DNA of 12,840 nucleotides. It comes from JAUXEH01 sp965602945 (GTDB lineage: Bacteria > Acidobacteriota > Aminicenantia > Aminicenantales > Aminicenantaceae). Position 1 is the stretch's first letter; each line of letters opens with the position of its first letter. Position numbers and translations under genes: made by a program. Below the pieces are notes generated by a model that did not search any database, was not told the DNA's origin, and worked only from the letters and a program-made list of their open reading frames with translations. Shown piece by piece: positions 7,857-12,840 of this stretch. The stretch spans positions 1-12,840 of the forward strand of contig CBFDBC010000097.1 of assembly GCA_965602945.1 (NCBI GenBank), given 5' to 3'.

Positions 7857-7887
7857 AGGATTAGATCATACGAGTCGAGGCGGCATT

Positions 7888-10239
7888 ATGGAGACCGAAA
7901 ACAAGATCGAACTGGCTCTGGCAGAATTGAAAAAGCAGGGGATCCGAGAGGATTCCCTGCAGGCCATGGAGCGCATCCCGGCGCGCGAGGGGCGATACCT
8001 CGATTACCCTCCGGAGGTCCATCCCGGCCTGGTAAAGGCGCTCCAGGAAAAGGGGTATGAGCGCCTCTACACGCACCAGCACCACACCTGGGAACTCCTC
8101 CGGCAGAAGAAGAATGCGGTCATCGTCACGCCCACGGCGTCCGGGAAAACCCTGTGCTACAACCTCCCGGTGCTCGACTCCATCCTCAGGAACCCTTCGG
8201 CCCGCTCCATCTACCTGTTCCCCACCAAGGCCCTGTCTCAGGACCAGCGGGCGGAACTGGACGACACCATCCAGAAGCTCCCGGACGAGATCCGCATCTT
8301 CACCTACGACGGAGACACCCCCCAGGACGCACGCAAGGCCATCCGCGCCCGGGGCCACATCGTCATCACCAACCCGGACATGCTCCATTCCGGCATCCTC
8401 CCCCACCACACAAAATGGATCAAGCTGTTCGAAAACCTCCAGTTCATCGTCATCGACGAGCTCCACAACTACCGCGGGATCTTCGGAAGCCACCTGGCCA
8501 ACGTGCTGCGGCGTCTGAAGCGCATCGCCCGTTTCTACGGCTCGGATCCCCGCTTCATCCTGTGTACCGCCACGATCGCCAACCCCAAGGAGATGGCGGA
8601 AAAGGTGGTCGAGGAGCCGGTTTCCCTGGTGGATGACAACGGCGCCCCCAGCGGCGAGAAATTCTTCATCTTCTACAACCCGCCGGTCGTCAACAAGTTC
8701 CTCGGTATCCGGCGGTCCTACGTCAAGGAGGCGCGCCGCATAGCCGCGCTCTTCATTCGCCAGGACCTCCAGACCATCGTCTTCGCGCAGAGCAGGCTCA
8801 TCACGGAAGTCCTATTGACCTATCTCAAGGATGACTTTGAAAAGAACGTCACCCAGGAAGGCCTCATCCGCGGATACAGAGGCGGTTACCTCCCCCGGAA
8901 ACGCCGGGAGATCGAGAAGGAGCTGCGTTCGGGCAAGATCCGGGGCGTCATCTCGACCAATGCCCTGGAGTTGGGAATCGACATCGGAAGCCTGGACGTG
9001 GCAGTCCTAGCGGGATACCCGGGGACCATCGCCTCGACCTGGCAGAGGGCGGGACGGGCCGGCCGCAAGACAGGACAGTCCGCCGCCGTGCTGGTGGCTT
9101 CCAGTTCGCCGCTGAACCAGTTCATCGTCAACCATCCGGATTACTTCTTTTCCAGGAATCCGGAAAGGGCGCTCATCAATCCCGACAACCTTTCCATCCT
9201 GGTGAGCCACATCGAATGCGCCGCCTTCGAACTGCCCTTCGTGGACGGCGAGAAATTCGGCACCGTGGACATCGGAGAGATCCTTTCCTTCCTGGAAGAC
9301 GAGAAACTCGTCCACCACTCCCAGGACAAATGGTACTGGACATCCGATGTCTATCCGGCAGACGGGGTTAACCTCCGCAGCATCTCCTCGGATAATTTCG
9401 TGGTGGTGGATACCACCGAGAAGTCCCGTGTCATAGCCGAAGTGGACTTTTCCTCGGCCCTGACTACGCTGCACCCCAAGGCTATCTACATCTGCGAAGG
9501 GGAGCAGTACATCGTCGAGGACCTGGACTTCGAGCAGAGGCGCGCCTACGTACGCCGGACCGACATCGATTATTACACCGATGCCATAGACTATACCAAG
9601 ATCAAGATCCTGGATGAGTTCGACCGGCGCAACCTCAAGAACTGTACCCTGCAGCATGGGGAGGTGCACGTGGCCACCCAGGTCGTGGGATTCAAGAAGA
9701 TCAAATTCCACACCATGGAGAATGTGGGGGCCGGGGACCTCAGCCTACCTCAGAACGAGATGCACACCACGGCCTACTGGCTAACCGTTCCCGCGGACCT
9801 CCTCACGAGCCTGCCTTTTTCCTCGGAACAGAAGATCAACGGGCTTTTTGGGCTCACATACTGCCTGCACCATGTCTCCCCCCTGTTCATGATGTGCGAC
9901 CTGCATGACATCGGGGTCTCGCTGGGAGACAACGCCACCGGGAAGTCCATCCCGCCGCGGGACATCCGGCAGAGGATACCCAACCGGGAAGAGATGATGT
10001 TCTATGCGGACGAAGCATTCGAGCCCAACATCTTTGTCTACGACAACTTCCCCGGGGGGATCGGGCTAAGCCCCTCGCTGTTCGAGCTGGAGAAGACGCT
10101 GCTGGAGCAGTGTCTGAAGACTATCAGAAGCTGCCCCTGCCAGGGCGGGTGCCCGTCCTGTGTGGGGCCAACCAAATCCAGCGGCCAGATGGCCAAGGAT
10201 GTGGCTCTCCAGGTCCTGCAAGAGCTGTTGACGGGCTGA
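7888..10239 (+). CDS. mrfA: DEAD/DEAH-box DNA helicase with DUF1998 zinc-binding C-terminus (MrfA/YprA family)
   Basis: The 783-residue protein is a superfamily 2 helicase. Visible motifs are Walker A TPTASGKT (81-88), DELH (190-193), TATI (227-230), STNALELGIDIG (356-367) and QRAGRAGR (386-393). The C-terminal DUF1998 region ends in the four-cysteine cluster C749, C751, C755, C758 (CPCQGGCPSCVGP), the zinc site typical of B. subtilis MrfA, which is 749 residues long and acts in repair of mitomycin adducts and crosslinks by a UvrABC-independent excision route. The start at 7888 was chosen because it has GAGG 7 bases upstream and begins METENK before the conserved part; the open frame reaches back to 7699, but that stretch is the inverted repeat and its promoter. 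The MrfB exonuclease partner is not next to it. Divergence from uvrA suggests a repair role here, which is inference. Confidence 0.9.
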   Translation: METENKIELALAELKKQGIREDSLQAMERIPAREGRYLDYPPEVHPGLVKALQEKGYERLYTHQHHTWELLRQKKNAVIVTPTASGKTLCYNLPVLDSILRNPSARSIYLFPTKALSQDQRAELDDTIQKLPDEIRIFTYDGDTPQDARKAIRARGHIVITNPDMLHSGILPHHTKWIKLFENLQFIVIDELHNYRGIFGSHLANVLRRLKRIARFYGSDPRFILCTATIANPKEMAEKVVEEPVSLVDDNGAPSGEKFFIFYNPPVVNKFLGIRRSYVKEARRIAALFIRQDLQTIVFAQSRLITEVLLTYLKDDFEKNVTQEGLIRGYRGGYLPRKRREIEKELRSGKIRGVISTNALELGIDIGSLDVAVLAGYPGTIASTWQRAGRAGRKTGQSAAVLVASSSPLNQFIVNHPDYFFSRNPERALINPDNLSILVSHIECAAFELPFVDGEKFGTVDIGEILSFLEDEKLVHHSQDKWYWTSDVYPADGVNLRSISSDNFVVVDTTEKSRVIAEVDFSSALTTLHPKAIYICEGEQYIVEDLDFEQRRAYVRRTDIDYYTDAIDYTKIKILDEFDRRNLKNCTLQHGEVHVATQVVGFKKIKFHTMENVGAGDLSLPQNEMHTTAYWLTVPADLLTSLPFSSEQKINGLFGLTYCLHHVSPLFMMCDLHDIGVSLGDNATGKSIPPRDIRQRIPNREEMMFYADEAFEPNIFVYDNFPGGIGLSPSLFELEKTLLEQCLKTIRSCPCQGGCPSCVGPTKSSGQMAKDVALQVLQELLTG

Positions 10240-10269
10240 ATTTCGGTGCGCCCGGGATCGGTGTCCACA

Positions 10270-10298
10270 TTGACTTCCCCGGGGGTATGTGCTACTTT
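10270..10298 (+). promoter_or_regulatory. Candidate promoter of the tol operon
   Basis: In the 75-base gap before tolQ, TTGACT (10270-10275) and TACTTT (10293-10298) are 17 bases apart, with TGC directly before the second box (extended -10). Transcription would begin near 10305, only about 10 bases before the tolQ ATG, so the GAGAG at 10301-10305 would be at or just before the RNA 5' end. Expression from the helicase gene by read-through is an alternative, as no clear terminator separates them. Confidence 0.4.
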
Positions 10299-10314
10299 TT
10301 GAGAGTGAATAGTC

Positions 10315-10977
10315 ATGAACTTCCTCAAACTCATACTACAGGGCAGTCTAATCGTCCAGATGGTGCTTCTCATCCTGCTGTTTTTCTCGGTATTTTCCTG
10401 GGCTGTGATCTTTTTCAAACGCAACACCCTTAAGGCCGCGACCATCCAGTCCCGGAAGTTTCTTTCGGTATTCCGGCAGAGCAAGAACCTTCTCGAGGTC
10501 AACGAGGCCTCGAAGAAATACCGGGCAAGTCCCCTGGCCTCCCTGTTCCGGGGCGCGTACAAGGAACTGGCCTACATGACGAAGTCCGACCCCAATCCCA
10601 AGCTGACCTCCGACAATATGGAGAGCATCAACCGGGCCCTGATCAAGGCATCCAACCGTGAGGTGGCCAAGCTGGAGAAGATGATGAGTTTCCTGGCCAC
10701 GACCGGCAGCGTCACGCCCTTTATCGGGCTGTTTGGGACGGTGTGGGGAATCATGGACGCCTTCCAGGAGATCGGGGAGTCCCAGACCACGGCCCTGCAG
10801 GTCGTCGCTCCGGGGATCGCCGAGGCCCTCATCGCCACGGCCGTGGGCCTGTTCGCGGCCATCCCGGCGGTCATCGCCTACAACCATTTTCTCCAGCGCA
10901 TCAAGGAGTCCATCACGGAGATGGAAGATTTTTCCATCGAATTCCTCAGCATAACCGAAAGACTCTATGGCAGCTAG
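10315..10977 (+). CDS. tolQ: TolQ, proton-channel subunit of the Tol-Pal system (MotA/TolQ/ExbB family)
   Basis: The 220-residue inner-membrane protein has the expected three transmembrane segments: about 12-34, 127-150 and 165-190. The second and third carry the family hallmarks GSVTPFIGLFGTVWGIMDAF and APGIAEALIATAVGLFAAIP, including T142 and T175 at the places of the channel threonines T145 and T178 of E. coli TolQ. With TolR it forms the proton-driven motor that energises the transducer. An in-frame TGA 9 bases upstream fixes the ATG at 10315. The length is close to E. coli TolQ (230). The stop overlaps the tolR start by 11 bp. ExbB belongs to the same family, but the tolB gene downstream makes TolQ the better name. 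Confidence 0.95.
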   Translation: MNFLKLILQGSLIVQMVLLILLFFSVFSWAVIFFKRNTLKAATIQSRKFLSVFRQSKNLLEVNEASKKYRASPLASLFRGAYKELAYMTKSDPNPKLTSDNMESINRALIKASNREVAKLEKMMSFLATTGSVTPFIGLFGTVWGIMDAFQEIGESQTTALQVVAPGIAEALIATAVGLFAAIPAVIAYNHFLQRIKESITEMEDFSIEFLSITERLYGS

Positions 10978-11401
10978 ATACCGCTCCATTACGAAAAAAG
11001 AGGTGGGCACCTCGATGTCGGCCATCAACGTCACGCCCTTGGTGGACGTCATGCTGGTGATGCTCATCATCTTCATGGTCACGGCCCCCATGATGCAGTC
11101 CGGGATCGGTGTCAACCTCCCCCAGGCAGAGACGCGCTCCACGCCGGCCGAAGAAGGGTTGACTCTGACCATCACTTCAGACCGCTATATCCACCTCCAG
11201 GACCAGGTCATCAGCCAGTTCCTGCTGGAGGATTCGCTCAAGGCATACTTTGCCGGCCAGGAAGAAAAGGTGGTGTACCTGAAAGCGGACCAGGACCTGC
11301 CCTACGGCTTCGTGATCACGGTCATCGACATCGCCAAGAAGGCAGGGGTCGAGGTGGTGGGGCTGGTGACCGAGCCGGTGGACGAAAAAAACCGGCGGTG
11401 A
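10967..11401 (+). CDS. tolR: TolR, ExbD/TolR family stator subunit
   Basis: The 144-residue protein has one N-terminal membrane segment (about 24-43) preceded by a short basic cytoplasmic tail. The motif INVTPLVDVMLVMLIIFMVT carries the single membrane aspartate D27, equivalent to the proton-carrying D23 of E. coli TolR. The rest (50-140) is the periplasmic domain that, in the family, dimerises and can bind peptidoglycan; the pattern KVVYLKADQDLPYG near 101-113 is typical. It starts inside the end of tolQ (11-bp overlap) and ends 6 bases before the transducer gene. It is normal in length and shows no missing residues. Confidence 0.95.
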   Translation: MAARYRSITKKEVGTSMSAINVTPLVDVMLVMLIIFMVTAPMMQSGIGVNLPQAETRSTPAEEGLTLTITSDRYIHLQDQVISQFLLEDSLKAYFAGQEEKVVYLKADQDLPYGFVITVIDIAKKAGVEVVGLVTEPVDEKNRR

Positions 11402-11407
11402 ACCGTC

Positions 11408-12241
11408 ATGGAAATGCTGCGAATGCACGACAGGCGCTTCAAGCGTGCGGTCATATTCTCGGTTTCCGTGCATCTGCTGCTCTTCATCCTGCTGGTCACT
11501 TCCCCCTATTTTCCTAAACCGGGCCGGAGGGACATCATCCAATACGTCGAGGTCATGTCTTTTAGTGGAGGGGGGGGGAGCCCCGGCGGCGGAGGAGGAG
11601 GCGGGGGCAGAGCGCCCGCTGCCAAGAAGACAGAGAGCCAGGTGGAGACGGCCGTTCCGGAACGGCAGAGCCTGCGTGACCTCACGACCCCTCAGAAATT
11701 CGAGGAGAACAAGCCTCCGGCCATGACCCATCCCATGGACAAGCCGCAGCGGGACAGCCGGCCGGTACCGGAGAAAAAGGCCGTCATCCAGAAGTCTCAG
11801 CCCGGTGCCAAGCCCAATCCCGGGGACCAGGACGCTGCGGAGGAAGGGACCGGAAGCGGCGGGGGTACCGGAACACGCGTGGGCCTGGGCATCGGAAGCG
11901 GAGAGGGAGGTTTCGGCTTCGGAGAAGGCTACGGAGGAGGAACGCTCGCGAGTTTCCCCTACAGCTACTACGTGAATGAGATCCGCAGCCGGATCTCCAA
12001 CAACTGGCAGACCGCCCTGATCAGAAGCGGGACCACGGGAAACGACTTCTCCGAGGTGCGCTTCCGGATCTTCCGCAACGGCCGGATCTCCGAACCGGTG
12101 ATACTCAGGTCCAGCGGCAACCAGACCATGAACTCTTCGGCCATCCGGGCCCTGCGCAATGCCTCTCCCTTCCCCCCTCTTCCGAGGGGTTACTCGGACG
12201 ACTACCTGATTGTCCGACTTCTGTTCGAGCACAACCGATGA
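11408..12241 (+). CDS. TolA/TonB-like energy transducer with glycine-rich linker
   Basis: The 277-residue protein is placed where tolA is found. It has one membrane anchor (about 14-33) containing S18-x-x-x-H22, the same motif through which TolA and TonB sense the TolQR or ExbBD motor. A linker follows with two glycine-rich stretches (54-68 and 148-179) around a Pro/Lys/Glu-rich part (70-145). Residues about 183-277 are a TonB C-terminal domain (VRFRIFRNGRISEPVILRSS, then AIRALRNASPFPPLP). It probably spans the periplasm and pulls on Pal or TolB. It lacks the long helical middle domain of enterobacterial TolA, so it is a TonB-type replacement. A run of nine G bases encodes part of the first glycine stretch. 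The start at 11408 has GGTGA 6 bases upstream; Met3 or Met6 are possible alternatives. Its end overlaps tolB by 4 bp. Confidence 0.88.
   Translation: MEMLRMHDRRFKRAVIFSVSVHLLLFILLVTSPYFPKPGRRDIIQYVEVMSFSGGGGSPGGGGGGGGRAPAAKKTESQVETAVPERQSLRDLTTPQKFEENKPPAMTHPMDKPQRDSRPVPEKKAVIQKSQPGAKPNPGDQDAAEEGTGSGGGTGTRVGLGIGSGEGGFGFGEGYGGGTLASFPYSYYVNEIRSRISNNWQTALIRSGTTGNDFSEVRFRIFRNGRISEPVILRSSGNQTMNSSAIRALRNASPFPPLPRGYSDDYLIVRLLFEHNR
11570..11578 (+). repeat. G9 homopolymer within the transducer coding sequence
   Basis: Nine consecutive G bases encode three glycines (residues 55-57) of the TolA/TonB-like protein. A gain or loss of one G by slipped-strand copying would shift the frame and remove the TonB domain. 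It lies in a locally very G-rich stretch (11567-11616). It may be a phase-variation switch, a neutral result of GGG glycine codons, or a spot prone to sequencing error. Confidence 0.9.
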
Positions 12242-12840
12242 AAAAAACGACACTTGGCATACTTCTCATCTTGACGGTCTACGGAAACGGCCTGCTGCAC
12301 GGCCAGAAGGAGGTCGCGATGACCATCCGGGAGGGCGTACCGGTCATCCCGGTGGCCATCCCCGCCTTTATCGCGACGGATTCCTCGGAACAGGCCCAGG
12401 CGGCGGCCCGGACACTGCGGGAGGTCGTCCAGGCGGACCTGGAGTACAGCCGTGTCTTCAAGCCCATCCAGGATACCCACTACCGCTACCTGCGACGTCC
12501 CCTGAATCCCGAGCAGATCTTCTTCAAGGACTGGGAGGAGCTCCAGGCCAACCTGCTCATCGTGGGACTGGTGAAACAGGGAGAGCAGGAGGGCACGTTC
12601 CAGTTAGAGGGCAAGATCTACGATGTCAAGTCGGAACGCTTCATCACCGGCAAAAGCTACACCGCGGAAACCGGGCTGACACGCCTGGTGGCCCACAAGC
12701 TCGCGGACGAACTCATGATGGTCTACGGTGAACCGCCCATCTTTACCACCAAGACCGTATTCTGCTCCGACCGGGACGGCAACTGGGAACTCTACATGAT
12801 GGACTATGACGGGTACAACCAGACCCGGCTGACCTTCAAC
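12238..12840 (+). CDS. tolB: TolB, periplasmic Tol-Pal protein (partial, N-terminal 201 residues)
   Basis: The frame opens with an ATG that overlaps the stop of the transducer gene (ATGA) and stays open to the end of the window, so the 3' part is missing. The start reads MKKTTLGILLILTVYGNGLL, a signal peptide probably cut before Gln23, which sends the protein to the periplasm. Residues about 24-160 form the TolB N-terminal domain (VPVIPVAIPAF near 35-45; ANLLIVGLVKQ; LVAHKLADELM). The first blade of the beta-propeller begins near 172 with FCSDRDGNWELYMMDYDGY (175-193), a standard TolB repeat. TolB binds Pal and the transducer, linking the motor to the outer membrane. A pal gene would be expected after it, outside the window. 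The identification is firm from both sequence and context. Confidence 0.95.
   Translation, partial: MKKTTLGILLILTVYGNGLLHGQKEVAMTIREGVPVIPVAIPAFIATDSSEQAQAAARTLREVVQADLEYSRVFKPIQDTHYRYLRRPLNPEQIFFKDWEELQANLLIVGLVKQGEQEGTFQLEGKIYDVKSERFITGKSYTAETGLTRLVAHKLADELMMVYGEPPIFTTKTVFCSDRDGNWELYMMDYDGYNQTRLTFN

Larger units (their letters stand above)
7631..7860. repeat. Long imperfect inverted repeat filling the uvrA-helicase intergenic region
   Basis: The two halves of this 230-base stretch are imperfect reverse complements. Paired blocks from outside in are 7631-7636 with 7855-7860, 7639-7641 with 7850-7852, 7649-7652 with 7840-7843, 7664-7668 with 7830-7834, 7670-7681 with 7818-7829, 7684-7702 with 7792-7810, 7713-7716 with 7778-7781, and 7719-7729 with 7765-7775. 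The 19-bp block AGCATTTTCGAAACCGTGA is the longest. In plus-strand RNA all five non-Watson-Crick positions within the 12-, 19- and 11-bp blocks are G-U pairs; on the minus strand they would be A-C mismatches. The central loop (7730-7764) could add a GGCC-GGCC helix. Candidate promoters for both genes lie in the outer arms. It could be a structured leader or small RNA, a symmetrical control region, or a decayed mobile palindrome. Confidence 0.8.

Noticed and set aside
7631..7860. The long inverted repeat as 6S RNA or as an integron attC site
   Set aside because: It has an overall rod shape with internal loops, but I could not match conserved 6S sequence, and the attC core motifs (RYYYAAC and GTTRRRY) are not at the expected ends.
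7699..7887. An upstream in-frame ATG that would add 63 residues to the helicase
   Set aside because: The added stretch lies across the inverted repeat and the likely promoter, has no protein-like conservation that I recognise, and the ATG at 7888 has a proper ribosome binding site.
10251..10285. CCCGGG and CCCCGGGGG as a terminator between the helicase gene and tolQ
   Set aside because: The segments could pair over 6 bp around a 21-base loop, but each is self-complementary and the T run is 10 bases further on and part of the promoter candidate, so a terminator is not supported.
11177..12253. A 358-residue minus-strand open frame across tolR and the transducer gene
   Set aside because: The plus strand carries unmistakable TolR and TonB domains here; the antisense frame is a shadow of biased codon use.

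Overview
The window is about 12.8 kb of GC-rich bacterial chromosome, densely packed with genes and without phage, CRISPR, tRNA or rRNA features. Several things point to a Gram-negative bacterium in or near the Acidobacteriota or Aminicenantes: a complete start to a tol operon, a very large secreted BNR/sortilin-type protein of a kind common in those groups, and a RicT (PSP1) gene next to holB. The phylum is an inference; there is no rRNA in the window to confirm it.

The left part (1-7626) is read on the minus strand in the order uvrA, a 1050-residue exported BNR/sortilin-like protein (4-bp overlap with uvrA), a 141-bp spacer carrying a REP-like inverted repeat and a likely promoter, holB (DNA polymerase III delta'), and ricT (8-bp overlap with holB). 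A strong ribosome binding site at the left edge (1-8, minus) shows that another gene of this series starts just outside the window.

The centre (7627-7887) is a divergent control region between uvrA and a plus-strand DUF1998 helicase of the MrfA/YprA family. Almost all of it is one long imperfect inverted repeat (7631-7860). It can fold into a hairpin whose core helices contain only Watson-Crick and G-U pairs in plus-strand RNA, and its outer arms carry candidate mirror-image promoters for the two genes. The two products belong to separate nucleotide-excision-type repair routes in bacteria where they have been studied, so the layout suggests joint control of DNA repair. The uvrA product also lacks the usual insertion domain.

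The right part (10315-12840) is a Tol-Pal operon on the plus strand: tolQ, tolR, a TolA/TonB-like energy transducer with a glycine-rich linker, and the first 201 codons of tolB, which runs off the window. Genes overlap or lie within a few bases, so they are probably translated from one message. They build the proton-driven machine that ties the outer membrane to the cell wall during division. A run of nine G residues in the transducer gene could be a slippage site.
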